The position numbers and the translations under genes were made by a program. DNA of 64,000 bases. It comes from Panicum virgatum (taxonomy: Eukaryota > Streptophyta > Magnoliopsida > Poales > Poaceae). This document shows positions 44,258 through 56,638 of the stretch, one piece after another; positions within the stretch are counted from its first letter, which is position 1, and each line of letters opens with the position of its first letter. The notes under the pieces are model-generated. The model ran no database searches, had not been told where the DNA came from, and saw only the letters and a program-made list of their open reading frames with translations. The stretch spans positions 48,996,930-49,060,929 of the forward strand of contig NC_053148.1 of the NCBI RefSeq assembly GCF_016808335.1. The letters run 5' to 3'.

Positions 44258-46829
44258 TGTAACACCCGAGTGTTAAACTTGGGATTTAATTAGCTAATTA
44301 GTGACTTAAGACGTTACGTTACAAATCGAGTCGGAAATGGATCCAAGCTTAGTTTTCAAATGCTGGAGCCAGAGAAAACCGGAACTTCCGAATTGGGACC
44401 CGGAACTTCCGGAAATATCCGGATACTCCGGTATTTCATACGGAAACTCCGGATTTACCCGGATACTCCGGATATTCTTCCGGATAGTCCGGACCTGAAA
44501 TGCTATATCACGAGTTTTGGGTCGGGTGACTGTTTCGAAACGTTATAAACCATTATTCACTCTCCTCAGTCTCCTCTCTCACTCTCCTGTGCTCTCTCTC
44601 ACCCCAAACCCTAGAGACCAAAAACCCTCCCTCTACTCTTGATCCAAGGCCCAAGGGAGCTTCAATTGGGTGGTGGATCATCTCTCCCGCGTACTCCTTC
44701 CCTGGGCGGCTTGGGTTCAAGCTCTTGGTGCAAGGAAGGGCTCACCCCAAGGTAAATAAGCTAGGGTTGGGTAAGTCTCTTGTTCTAAGGGGTTTAAATC
44801 GATTTCCTCCGGTCAATCATCATCTTATGAATCCCTCTACTAGGGTCTAGAAGGGTTTCGATTTTTGTAAGTTGGTTTTGCTAGAAATCAGAGTTTCAGT
44901 TTTGGTGGCAAAAACTGTGTGAAACCCGGAAACTCTGGGTATTAATCCGGATACTCCGGAAATTCCGGATATTCCGGATTGAAATCCGGATATTCCGGTT
45001 TTGCAGGGTTGTGAACGTCGGGTTGTTCGGTTAGCAGTATTTGTGATCGATTAAGGTTTATTTCAAAGTTTCAAATTATATTGCATACATTCGCATATCA
45101 TATGCATACGTATAGACGCCGCCGCTGAAGGAATCGTGTACGAGGTGGTTGCGGAGCCACAGGAGCCGCAGGGGCAAGCCCCGCAGCAGGAGGATCGTGG
45201 GGAGCAGGCCCAAGGCTCATCTCACCCTAGCACTGAGCAGCAGACGCAAGGCAAGCCCCAGTGCATGTCCTATTATTTTAAATTATGATTCCCTATGTAT
45301 ATGTTTTATCTATTACGTGTGCATTACGTATTAGGGATTGATTGGAACCCTAGCTGCATGATCCCTAGGTTTCCTTGGGTTTTTACTAGTATGTCTAGGT
45401 CGATAGCGGTGCCAGGCTAAATGAGTCCGGTAGAAGTCGGGTGACTTCGTGTCACTCACGAGACACAGGAAACTTTAGAAGCCGAGTAATTGCCGGTTAC
45501 TCGCGAGATACCTTATTATCTTTATACTTCAATATTTGAGAAATGGATTGAAATGGATATGGAGATGTGAGACCGGGCGGGGATGATGATATTAGGTTTG
45601 GCAGCAGGACAGGGTTCCTGGGTGTTTTAGCCCCGCCCGTGTCAATTAAGGACCGGTCACTGTGGCAGTGCTGATCGGGGATTGAACAGTACTAACCGCA
45701 TACCGGGAGTAGGAGGTAGTCGAAACCGGTAAGCTAAGTACTGCTTTGCTTCGAAAGTACAGGAACCCGCACCCAACTCCTGGGGCGAGTCGAGTAGTCG
45801 CGGAGAATTGGGATGCATATGTTTACTTTTGGTGGTCTCACGTTGAGCTCGGCTGACCATATGTCGTTGGGCTGGTTCCTGTAGTTCGAGGCGGGGAGGG
45901 GAAAGGTTGGTGCGTGGAGTCCGACGGGGCTTTTGCGTGCCGTGTTGGTTAGGTCCACCTTGCAAGGTTAAAACGGATCGATTCGCCGTGTCTCGCGGAT
46001 ATGAGGGCCTTGATCTCTTTGTCACCTCGTAGCGAATGAGTTAGGATATTAGCGATATAAAAATGGATATTATTCTGAATCTTAATTGGATTCTCCAACA
46101 TGCGTGTGTAGATAGGCAAACATTAGTGAGAGTATCTATATAAAATATATGGCTAAAACATTGAAAGTAAGGATACACCTCTAGTTGCTATTTCTGCAAA
46201 ACAAACCACCAGCCAAATGCCGTGCATGTCTAGGTATGTGGGCTAAGTTATACCCACTGGTCGGGTAAGCCTTACTGAGTATTAGTATACTCAGGGTTTG
46301 TTGCCACAATTATTATTCGGGCACCCGGACGTCGACTTCTGCCCCTGCTGTGTCAAGTTCATCCGCCGGGATGCAGATGGGTGGGAGGTGGAGGAGCGAG
46401 ACCCTTAGGTTAGGGAATTGTCGGGTTGTACACTTGAGGGCAGAGTGTTCAGCCTTTCTGTTTTGCGCAAACCGGTCTGACCGGTCATGGTTAGTCAGGG
46501 CTTTTGCAGGCTAGTGTAGTTGTAGGATCTAGTCTAGTCGAAATTCAGTATAAAGTTTTGTAAATTATGCAACACTTGTAAATTATATGTATATTTGAAC
46601 TCGGTTTGTAAAACTTATTGTTTCATCTCTCATTGAGTTTATATTTTCAAGTATTATGCCGTGCTTGTACCATTTGCGCCCACCTTCGCGTGAGACTACC
46701 GGTGATGTTTCGATCGGGCCGTGGGTTGAGAAAGGATCGCCAAATTAAGCCGTTAAACTAATACGCCCGATGTGTTCAAATGACGGCCATTATGCTTAAT
46801 TAGAGTTTTAATTTGGCGGTTCTGTCACA
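44258..46829 (+). repeat. 5' LTR of the Gypsy element
   Basis: 2572 bp. Rich in short TCCGGA-centred words near 44375-44490 and 44925-45000. A conserved 'accctagagacc' and CT-rich stretch near 44560-44630 could lie around the transcription start. Confidence 0.9.
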
Positions 46830-46831
46830 GC

Positions 46832-46843
46832 TGGTATCAGAGC
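46832..46843 (+). other. Primer-binding site of the Gypsy element
   Basis: TGGTATCAGAGC, complementary to initiator tRNA-Met, two bases after the LTR end. Confidence 0.88.
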
Positions 46844-47321
46844 TGAAACGCACTGGGGGTGGTACGAGTACGACTATTTTTCAAATTTCTTAAGTTAACA
46901 GTGAATTTCTGATTTAAAATAATTTGGGTAGGGTTATTCGTACTAAGCCCTATAGAGTTAGTATTAGAGTCGCGTGTAGATGATTGGTTTGGACTGAGAG
47001 GTTACCGTAGGGCGATTATGCATCATGTCATTCATTGTTTTAAAAATTCATGCATTTTGGAGGTGGGAACGAATTGAAACACCACGGGGGTATCTGGATA
47101 TTCCGGATGGGGTTATGCAAAACTTCCGGCCTTATGTTGTATCCGGATACTCCGGACATAGATCTGGATAGTCCGGGTGGGGGTGTCCGGATATTCCGGA
47201 TTAGAATCTGGATGGTCCGGACTTGGTTGCAAAAATTTCTGGCTTTTTGATTTAATTTGTGCTTCATGCATTCTTCCATGGTTGATTGTTTTGTAATCAA
47301 AATCATGGAACTAATCTAATC

Positions 47322-50300
47322 ATGGTCGAATTCAGAATGGGAGAACCACCAAACCCTCCTGAGTTGGCCCAGGCCATTGCGACCATGATCACCAGACGCG
47401 ATGAGCAGATGGCACTCCTCCGTGAGCTTGTGGCGCAGGGCAAAGCGCCGCGGCCTGAGCATCACCACCAGCCACCCGCTCCAGGATATCCGGAGTTTTT
47501 GGCCACTCAGCCACCGCTCTTCCATAAGGCGGATGAACCACTAGAGGCGGACAGTTGGCTTCGGACCATCGAGTCCAAGTTTACCCTTCACCCATACAAT
47601 GATGGGGATAAAGCAGGATTGGCAGCCCAGCAGCTGAGGGGACCCGCGCACACATGGTGGGAGAATCATATGGCAATGTTCCCCGCGGACACCCGGTTCA
47701 CTTGGGCTCAGTTCAAGGAGGCTTTCAAAGCGCACCATATTCCAGCGGGTGTGATCCGAAGGAAGCTCACAGAGTTCTTAGCCCTGAAGCAGGGCAATAA
47801 CAGTGTGCTACAGTATTCCCAGGCCTTCAACACACTGGCACAGTATGCGGGGTACCGTGTAGACACCGATGAGAAGAAGCAGGCTTGCTTCAGGCAGGGA
47901 CTTAGTAGTAAGCTCCAGGATCGCTTGGCAATGGTCAAGTTTGACAGTTTTAGTGAGCTGGTCAATGGGGCTATCATACAGGAGGACGCCCACCTAGCTC
48001 ACAAGGCAGAAAAGAAGAGAAAGGCGCCGGCAGCGGGATCTTCTAGCAATGCCCCTCAGAGGTTTCGCTTGGTGCAGTCGGGCCCACAGTGAGCCCCCTT
48101 TCAGCACCAACCACAGCAGCAGTGGGGATACAGGCCCCCTCAGTACACTCAGCCACTGGGGACAGTCAGGCCTCCTGCTCCTCAGCAGAATGAGCAGAAG
48201 GTCTGGGTGCAGCAGCCGGGGGTGCGCCCCAATCTGTTCCCGTGTTACAACTGCGGGCAGCTGGGTCACTTTGCATGGAACTGCCCAATGCCACCCAAGC
48301 AAGGCCAGCAATCGAACCAGCAGGGTCAGAAGCAGCAAGTGGCTCACTTCAAGCCAGGACATGTGCACTACACCACCCTCGAGGGTATTCCTGAGGGAGC
48401 TCCAGTGATGGCGGGTATGTTCTCAGTAAATGAATAACCCGTTACAGTATTATTTGATTCAAGGGCGTCTCATACCTTTATTAGCAAGGGGTGTGTTGTT
48501 AGTCTGGGGTTAAAAATTGAAAGCATGCCCAAGCCATACCATATTCATTCGCCTGGGGGAAAGTTAATCACCAATCAATTTATTAAGAAAGTACCCCTAC
48601 AGTTGCAAGGAAATTTTTTTCCTACGGCCCTGATTATGTTACCAACCCAAAGGATAGATATTATATTGGGTATGAACTGGATGGAGGGTCAGGGAGTTAC
48701 TCTGGACACGACCTCACAATCTGTGCACATCAAATCATCTACTCATGGTAGTATGACTTTGAACTTGAGGGATCACGTGTCTTTGACTCATACAGTGAAC
48801 CACGCCGAGGACAAGAAGCTAGCAGATATACCAGTGGTGTGTGAGTATCTGGACATCTTTCCGGATGATTTGCCTAGAATGCCGCCTGATCGTGACGTGG
48901 AGTTTACCATTGAATTGCAACCGGGTACGACACCGATTTCTAGAAGGCCTTACCGGATGCCACCCAATGAGCTGGAGGAGTTAAAGAAACAGTTGCAGGA
49001 ATTGCTGGATAAGGGCTATATACGTCCTAGCACGTCACCTTGGGGTTATCCTGCACTCTTTGTGAAAAAGAAAGATGAAAGCCTCAGGTTGTGTGTGGAC
49101 TATAGACTTCTGAATGCCATCACAATCAAAAATAAATATCCCCTTCCCCGGATTGATATTCTGTTTGATCAGCTATTCGGGACCAAAGTATTTTCCAAGA
49201 TTGGTCTTCGCTCTGGCTATTATCAGATAAAGATTAGAGCTGAGGATATTCCCAAGACGGCTTTTTCCACCAGGTACGGACTTTTTGAATATCTGGTCAT
49301 GTCTTTCGGGCTAACGAATGCCCCTGCTCATTTCATGTATCTCATGAACTCGGTGTTCATGCCCGAGCTAGATAAGTTCGTCGTGATTTTCATTGACGAC
49401 ATCCTGATATTTTCCAAGAATGAAGAAGAACATGCAGAGCATCTCCGCATTGTGCTTCAGCGCCTGCGGGAGCACAAGCTGTACGCCAAATTCAGTAAAT
49501 GTGATTTCTGGCTCAAGGAAGTCCAGTTCTTGGGCCACATCATTTCAGACAAGGGGATTTCTGTTGATCCTAGCAAAATTCAGGATGTCCTGAATTGGAA
49601 GACTCCAGAGTCTATTTCAGAGATCCGGAATTTCCTTGGGCTAGCATGATATTATCACCGGTTTGTACCGGAGTTCTTAAAAATTGCTAGGCCCATGACT
49701 GAGTTACTCAAGAAAGGGGTGAGATTTAGTTGGGACGACAAATGCGAGCAGGCCTTCCAGACTTTGAGGAAGCTTCTGATGTTTGCCCCTGTCCTCGCTC
49801 AGCCAGATATTACTCGGCCTTTTGATGTGTACTGTGATGCATCAGGTACGGGCCTAGTCTGCGTCCTTATGCAGGACCAGCGAGTTATTGCTTATGCCTT
49901 CAGAGCCCTCAGACGACATGAGGAGAATTATGCCACTCATGATCTGGAGCTGGCAGCAGTAGTACATGCATTAAAGATCTGGCGCCATTATCTTCTGGGC
50001 AATCCTGTTCATATATACTCAGACCACAAGAGTCTTAAGTATATTTTCACCCAAAGCGAGCTGAATTTGCGCCAGAGACGGTGGTTAGAACTCATCAAGG
50101 ATTATGACCTGGAGATTCATTATCATCCGGGCAAGGCTAATGTTGTGGCCGATGCATTGAGTCGCAAAGTCAGTTACAGTTGTATCTCAGCCACAGCGGT
50201 GCATGCAACCTTATGTCAAGAAATGGAAAAATTAAATCTGGCTATCGTATCTGAAGGCACACTTGCTAATTTACTCTCACACCTACACTTCGGGATCGAA

Positions 50301-51700
50301 TTGTGGAGGCTCAGAAAAATAATGCGGGTATGGAGAAGATCAGGCAGAGGCTTATGGAAAATGATCCTAAGGCTGCATATTTTCACCAGGATGGTGAGGG
50401 TGTGTTATGGTTTAACAATCGTCTAGTGGTGCCTAAAGATTTGGAGCTACGAAAGCAGATTCTTGAGGAAGCTCATCTCTCGAGGTATTCAATCCATCCA
50501 GGCAGTAATAAAATGTACCAAGATTTGAAGCAGGGTTTCTGGTGGACCAGAATGAAGCGGGAAATTGCCAGATATGTGTCAGAATGTGACACTTGTCAGA
50601 GGGTTAAAGCGAGCCATTTGAGATCAGCCGGCCCTTTACAGCCCTTAAGTATTCCATCTTGGAAGTGGGAAGACATTAGTATGGATTTCATTGTCGGCTT
50701 ACCCAAAACTTCCAAGAGATATGATTCCATATGGGTTATTGTGGATCGCCTTACCAAGTCGGCTCATTTTCTGCCGGTAAAGACAACACATACGGCAAAA
50801 CAATATGCACAATTGTATATGGACCGTATTGTGAGTCTCCATGTAATTCCAAAGACAATCATTTTGGACCGGGGTACTCAATTCATAGCCCAGTTTTGGG
50901 AACATTTTAATGCTGCTCTTGGTACACAACTGATCCGCAGTTCAGCCTATCATCCTTAGACAGATGGCCAGACAGAGAGAATCAATCAGATTCTGGAGGA
51001 TATGCTCAGAGCGTGTGCACTCACCTATAGTCAGAAATGGGATGAATGGCTACCTTTAGCCGAGTTCGCTTATAACAATAGCTATCAGGAGAGCATCAGA
51101 ATGGCTCCTTTTGAGGCCTTATATGGACGGAAATGCAGAACACCATTAAATTGGTCAGAAGCTGGGGAAAGGACTTTCTTTGGGCCGGACATGGTGAATG
51201 AAGCAAAAGAACATGTTCGGGTCATTCAGGAAAATTTAAAGATTGCAAAATCCCGACAAAAGAGTTACGCGGATAAGAAATGTCGATCTGTCCTGTTTCA
51301 AGTGGGAGATCATGTTTACTTACGGGTCTCTCCAATGAAAGGGGTTCAGCGATTCGGCGTAAAAGGAAAACTTGCACCTCGCTACGTTGGGCCTTTTCTT
51401 ATCATTGAGCAATGTGGGCCGGTAGCGTATCGCCTGGAACTTCCTGCTCAATTATCCGCGGTTCATAATATTTTCCATGTCTCCCAGCTCCAGAAGTGCC
51501 TTCGTGTTCCAGAAAAGGTGATTTACATCGAGAAATTGCAACTGGAACCCGATCTTGTCTATCCGGAGCAACCAATAAAAATTGTTGATTTCAAGACTCG
51601 GGTTACTCGGAATCAAACCTGCAATTTCTATAAGGTGCAATGGAGTAATCACTCCGAGCGAGAAGCCACCTGGGAAACTGAAGAGTTTCTTAAATCCTAA
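47322..51700 (+). pseudogene. Gypsy gag-pol with internal stops and frameshift
   Basis: Gag starts at 47322 with a retrotransposon capsid domain and a CCHC knuckle near 48246-48287 (C-Y-N-C-G-Q-L-G-H). Protease follows, its active-site triad reading D-S-R instead of D-S-G. Reverse transcriptase has F-I-D-D (near 49393). RNase H, an integrase H-H-C-C region, an integrase core and a C-terminal chromo-like domain complete the order. In-frame stops lie at 48090, 48435, 49647 and 50957; a frameshift lies near 50280-50310 between RNase H and integrase. The sequence between lesions is well conserved, so decay is recent. Confidence 0.9.
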
Positions 51701-51806
51701 TATCCGGAGTTGTTACGAACTCAAAAAGGTAACTAACCCTTACACTTCCTTTCAATTTTGCACCTTCACTAAATCTCAGGACGAGATTTCTTTTTGGGGG
51801 GAAGAT

Positions 51807-54384
51807 TGTAACACCCGAGTGTTAAACTTGGGATTTAATTAGCTAATTAGTGACTTAAGACGTTCCGTTACAAATCGAGTCGGAAATGGATCCAAGCTTA
51901 GTTTTCAAATGCTAGAGCCTGAGAAAACCGGAACTTCCGGATTGGGACCCGGAACTTCCGAAAATATCCGGATACTCCGGTATTTCATCCGGAAACTCCG
52001 GATTTACCCGGATACTCAGGATATTCTTCCGGATAGTCCGGACCTGAAATGCTATATCACGAGTTTTGGGTCTGGTGACTGTTTCGAAACGTTATAAACC
52101 ATTATTCACTCTCCTCAGTCTCCTCTCTCACTCTCTCCTGTGCTCTCTCTCACCCCAAACCCTAGAGACCAAAAACCCTCCCTCTACTCTTGATCCAAGG
52201 CCCAAGGGAGCTTCAATTGGGTGGTGGATCATCTCTCCCGCATACTCCTTCCCTGGGCGGCTTGGGTTCAAGCTCTTGGTGCAAGGAAGGGCTCACCCCA
52301 AGGTAAATAAGCTAGGGTTGGGCAAGTCTCTTGTTCTAAGGGGTTTAAATCGATTTCCTCCGGTCAATCATCATCTTATGAATCCCTCTACTAGGGTCTA
52401 GAAGGGTTTCGATTTTTGTAAGTTGGTTTTGCTAGAAATCAGAGTTTCAGTTTTGGGGGCGAAAACTGTGTGAAACCCGGAAACTCTGGGTATTAATCCG
52501 GATACTCCGGAAATTCCGGATATTTCGGATTGAAATCCGAATATTCCGGTTTTGCAGGGTTATGAACGTCGGGTTGTTCGGTTAGCAGTATTTGTGATCG
52601 ATTAAGGTTTATTTCAAAGTTTCAAATTATATTGCATATATTCTCATATCATATGCATACGTATAGACGCCGCCGCTGAAGGAATCGTGTACGAGGTGGT
52701 TGCGGAGCCACAGGAGCCGCAGGGGCAAGCCCCGCAGCAGGAGGATCGTGGGGAGCAGGCCCATGGCTCATCTCACTCTAGCACTGAGCAGCAGACGCAA
52801 GGCAAGCCCCGGTGCATGTCCTATTATTTTAAATTATGATTCCCTATGTATATGTTTTATCTATTACGTGTGCATTACGTATTAGGGATTGATTGGAACC
52901 CTAGCTGCATGATCCCTAGGTTTCCTTGGGTTTTTACTAGTATGTCTAGGTCGATAGCGGTGCCAGGCTAAATGAGTCCGGTAGAAGTCGGTTGACTTCG
53001 TGTCACTCGCGAGACACATGAAACTTTAGAAGCCGAGTAATTGCCGGTTACTCGCGAGATACCTTATTATCTTTATACTTCAGTATTTGAGAAATGGATT
53101 GAAATGGATATGGAGATGTGAAACCGGGCGGGGATGATGATATTAGGTTTGGCAGCAGGACAGGGTTCCTGGGTGTCTTAGCCCCGCCCGTGTCGATTAA
53201 GGACCGGTCGTTGTGGCAGTGCTGATCGGGGATTGAACAGTACTAACCGCATACCGGGAGTAGGAGGTAGTCGAAACCGGTAAGCCGAGTACTGCTTTGC
53301 TTCGAAAGTACAGAAACCCGCACCCAACTCCTGGGGCGAGTCGAGTAGTCGCGGAGAATTGGGATGCATATGTTTACTTTTGGTGGTCTCACGTTGAGCT
53401 CGGCTGACCATATGTCGTTGGGCTGGTTCCTGTAGTTCGAGGCAGGGAGGGGAAATGTTGGTGCGTGTAGTCCGACGGGGCTTTTGCGTGCCGTGTTGGT
53501 TAGGTCCACCTTGCAAGGTTAAAACGGATCGATTCACCGTGTCTCGCGGATATGAGGGCCTTGATCTCTTTGTCATCTCGTAGCGAATGAGTTAGGATAT
53601 TAGCGATATAAAAATGGATATTATTCTGAATCTTAATTGGATGCTCCAACATGCATGTGTAGATAAGCAAATATTAGTGAGAGTCTATCTATATAAAATA
53701 TACGGCTAAAACATTGAAAGTAAGGATACACCTCTAGTTGCTATTTCTGCAAAACAAACCACCAGCCAAATGCCGTGCATGTCTAGGTATGTGGGCTAAA
53801 TTATACCCACTGGTCGGGTAAGCCTTGCTGAGTATTAGTATACTCAGGGTTTGTTGCCACAATTATTATTTCAGGGCACCCGGACGTCAACTTCTGCCCC
53901 TGCTGTGTCAAGTTCATCCGCCGGGATGCAGAGGGGTGGGAGCTAGAGGAGCGCGACCCTTAGGTTAGGGAATTGTCGGGTTGTACACTTGAGGGCAGAG
54001 TGTTCAGCTTTTCTGTTTTGCGCAGACCGGTCTGACCAGTCATGGTTAGTCAGGGCTTTTGCAGGCTAGTGTAGTTGTAGGATCTAGTCTAGTCGAAATT
54101 CAGTGTAAAGTTTTGTAAATTATGCAACTCTTGTAAATTATATGTATATTTGAACTCGGTTTGTAAAACTTATTGTTTCGTCTCTCATTGAGTTTATATT
54201 TTCAAGTATTATGCCGTGCTTGTACCATCTGCGCCCATCTTCGCGTGGGACTACTGGTGATGTTTTGATCGGGTCATGGGTTGAGAAAGGATCGCCAAAT
54301 TAAGCTGTTAAGCTAATGCGCCCGATGTGTTCAAATGACGACCATTATGTTTAATTAGAGTTTTAATTTGGCGGTTCCGTCACA
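51807..54384 (+). repeat. 3' LTR of the Gypsy element
   Basis: 2578 bp, six bases longer than the left LTR through small indels (for example an extra CT near 52133). Directly preceded by a G-run (51792-51801) that would serve as polypurine tract. Confidence 0.9.
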
Positions 54385-54389
54385 GTTAG

Positions 54390-54881
54390 TCGTCATGACC
54401 TGTCTGCACAAGAGACAGACGACTATGATGGCCCCTCCTCCTTGTTACCTTGTATACTCCATGAACCTGCCAATTTGTATAGTTGGATGCACATTATACA
54501 GTGATGTGATAGACAAGTGTGTCTATACAAAGACTAGACTCTCGCGGAATGGAGTCGTCATTGCGCCTAACCCACGTCAAACCCCAACGTTCAAAATGTA
54601 TTAGGTGCTCTGATCAAATCGGTCAACGTACAAGAGTGCTGACCCTGTTCCGTTTAAAAAAAAAAAGAGGTGAGCTAATCCATTAGCCATCCATGTACAC
54701 ATGTTTTTTTTTTGAGTGGTATGATAAAGGGACTGTTCCTAATCCATGGAAGCACTGGACAGTTGCTTGTAAATTTGGAACTCCTGACAGGGGAGTGCAC
54801 AATGCAAAGATCATTACGAGTTTACGGCTTGACTTATTAAGTGAGCTATGCAAGCTAGCAGTTATTTGGAAACTATCCTGA
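54390..54881. other. Intergenic DNA, no gene seen
   Basis: Contains an A-run near 54655 and a T-run near 54703. No domain recognised. Confidence 0.4.
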
Positions 54882-55064
54882 GTGTCTGTTTGGCAGGATT
54901 TATTTCAGCTTCGGTTTTCGCCTGTTTTGCGCAAATTAAGAAACATACTGTAGTGTGAAGCCATTTCATAAGCCTGGACTAAAATGAACCTAGAAGCCAG
55001 ATCAAACTATTTTTTAGCTTCACCGCTGAACCTGTTTTAGAAAAATCCCACCCAAATGACACCC
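54882..55064. mobile_element. Possible MITE with 20-bp imperfect ends
   Basis: Left 'gtgtctgtttggcaggattt' resembles the inverted right end 'gtgtcatttgggtgggattt'. A target duplication was not found, so the family is undetermined. Confidence 0.4.
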
Positions 55065-55549
55065 TTAAAAGTGCGTGCACAATGCAACCACGATGACTTG
55101 ACTACCAGCCGCGGAATCTTGCCGGCACAGTAATGGGCATGTTCAAAGAAATGAAGACGTTGGCTGGGCCTGCAGCCCCCTCTGCACACGCAGCTCAATT
55201 TCTATCCTGATCTGTTTTGATCAAGAAGACTGACACGTATATTACAACGCACGTTTGCAAAAAAGAGACTTGTACAGTCGTACCGATGACTGATACCGAC
55301 TTGTAGGAATTAGGATGCAAAGCCTTCCTTTTTCATGTGACACATATACGCCTCTTTAATTTGACGGCGAACTTCTTTGAAAAAACATACTCCAGGAACA
55401 GGTACCTTGGTTGGTGGGAACCCATCGTGTCATTTGGACATTTGGGGCCAGTCGTCTAGCCTACTCATCACAATTCATAAGTCACGAGCTTTTGTTTCCT
55501 AGTCCTAGCCTACTCATCTGGATGCTAGGCTGCTCGATCTCGCTGCAGA

Positions 55550-56254
55550 ATGGCGTCGGCTATGCGTCATGCCGTCATCCTGAACGCGTTCATCTTTTTT
55601 TCCTTATTCATGCAGCAGACCCTATGGCCACCATCGTCAAACACCATTTTGACCCCGTTAAGGTTTGCGAAAAGTGAAGATCATACGAGACACCAGTCAG
55701 TCAGTAACAAGTTACAAGTGGTAGTATCCAGGGCCGTATCTAGGCCCGTGCAGGCCGTGCGACCGCACAGGGCCCCCAAATTTTAGGGGCCCCAAAATAT
55801 AACGAGTATACTAGATATAGTTATATAGTAAATTTTGTTTTAGTTATATTTTGATCCAATACGAAGCAAACTGTAGCCCAAATATGTCATAGAAGAGGAA
55901 ATATGCCGCTTGACCATTGTCTTTCAATCAAATCTGCAGATCGCAGTGCAATCTTTTTCGCTTCCACTATAACCGCTCGCCAGGCACGGCACAAGTCACG
56001 TCTGCACTTCCACCTTCCGGATTTCACTGGGCACTCGCAGGCGCAACGATGGTACTAGGGCCCAGTTCATAGTTTCGCACAGGGCCTTCGAATTTGCCGG
56101 TACGGCCCTGGTAGTATCTTCTCCTTGGTTGGTGTTGTTTGACCACTATTTGGAGGGAGCCCAAAGACCTAACATTCGCTACGTAGCTCTCACTCGCATC
56201 CCTGCTAATAATTCATTCTATGCTGCTGCTGCTGCTGAGAAGCATGGCGTCGGC
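55550..56254 (+). other. Small ORF with signal-peptide-like start, split by a hAT
   Basis: An ATG at 55550 opens a frame with a hydrophobic stretch at residues 9-25 (A-V-I-L-N-A-F-I-F-F-S-L-F-M), then polar sequence, and it runs into the hAT at 55729. Across the element, frame continues from the duplicated target for another 40 or more codons. I do not recognise the product. It may be a broken small secreted protein or a chance frame joined to LINE sequence further right. Confidence 0.3.
55729..56110. mobile_element. Non-autonomous hAT element
   Basis: Perfect 10-bp ends CAGGGCCGTA and TACGGCCCTG, with a perfect 8-bp target duplication GTAGTATC (55721-55728 and 56111-56118). The 382-bp body has no transposase. 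Subterminal 'gggcccc' and 'ggggccc' words lie near the left end. Confidence 0.95.
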
Positions 56255-56560
56255 TCCAAGTCCGCGTACAGCGCGATCGTCGATGACGTCACGTGGTCAT
56301 CGGCTGACGCGGCCGATTGGTGGAGCTCCTCTCGCAAGAAACTCCCGAGAGCTGATCGCAAATGCTTTGATTCCTTGTTCATTCTCATCTTACACGGACT
56401 TTTGATAGTAAGGTCAAAACCGTTGCGGAGCTACTTGCAGTTGTGGAGGATCAGGCATCAGTTATCTGGGTGCTGGCTGGTTTTAAGCATCCTTATGTTT
56501 TCACGTTTTTTTTTAGCTCTCTCGGTCGTCAATTGTTACTAATGTAATATCTTTTCAAGA
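56255..56560 (+). mobile_element. Old LINE 3'-end relic
   Basis: The plus strand encodes W-W-S-S-S-R-K and R-K-C-F-D-S-L-F-I-L-I, then, one frame over, T-F-D-S-K-V-K-T-V-A-E-L-L. This matches the C-terminal end of plant LINE pol, where W-W-x-x-x-R-K and R-x-F-D-S occur in the same order (compare the LINE on the opposite strand near 56880-57020). A frameshift separates the two parts. Confidence 0.65.
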
Positions 56561-56638
56561 GTAGTGTGTTTTGAGCTTTGGATACCTCCTCTATTGCTTT
56601 GGTTATAGTGGATTCTATTTCTTCTGCTTCCCCATCTT

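Larger units (their letters stand above)
44258..54384 (+). mobile_element. Ty3/Gypsy chromovirus (Tekay/Del-like), complete but defective
   Basis: LTRs of about 2.57 kb (44258-46829 and 51807-54384) begin TGTAACACCC and end in GTCACA. The 5-bp target duplication GTTAG flanks the element (44253-44257 and 54385-54389). A tRNA-Met-type primer site follows the left LTR, then gag-pol in one frame order and a C-terminal chromo-like domain. Chromodomain plus long LTRs points to the Tekay/Del clade. The coding region carries several stops and a frameshift, so it cannot move on its own. LTRs differ at roughly 2% of positions by eye. Confidence 0.93.
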
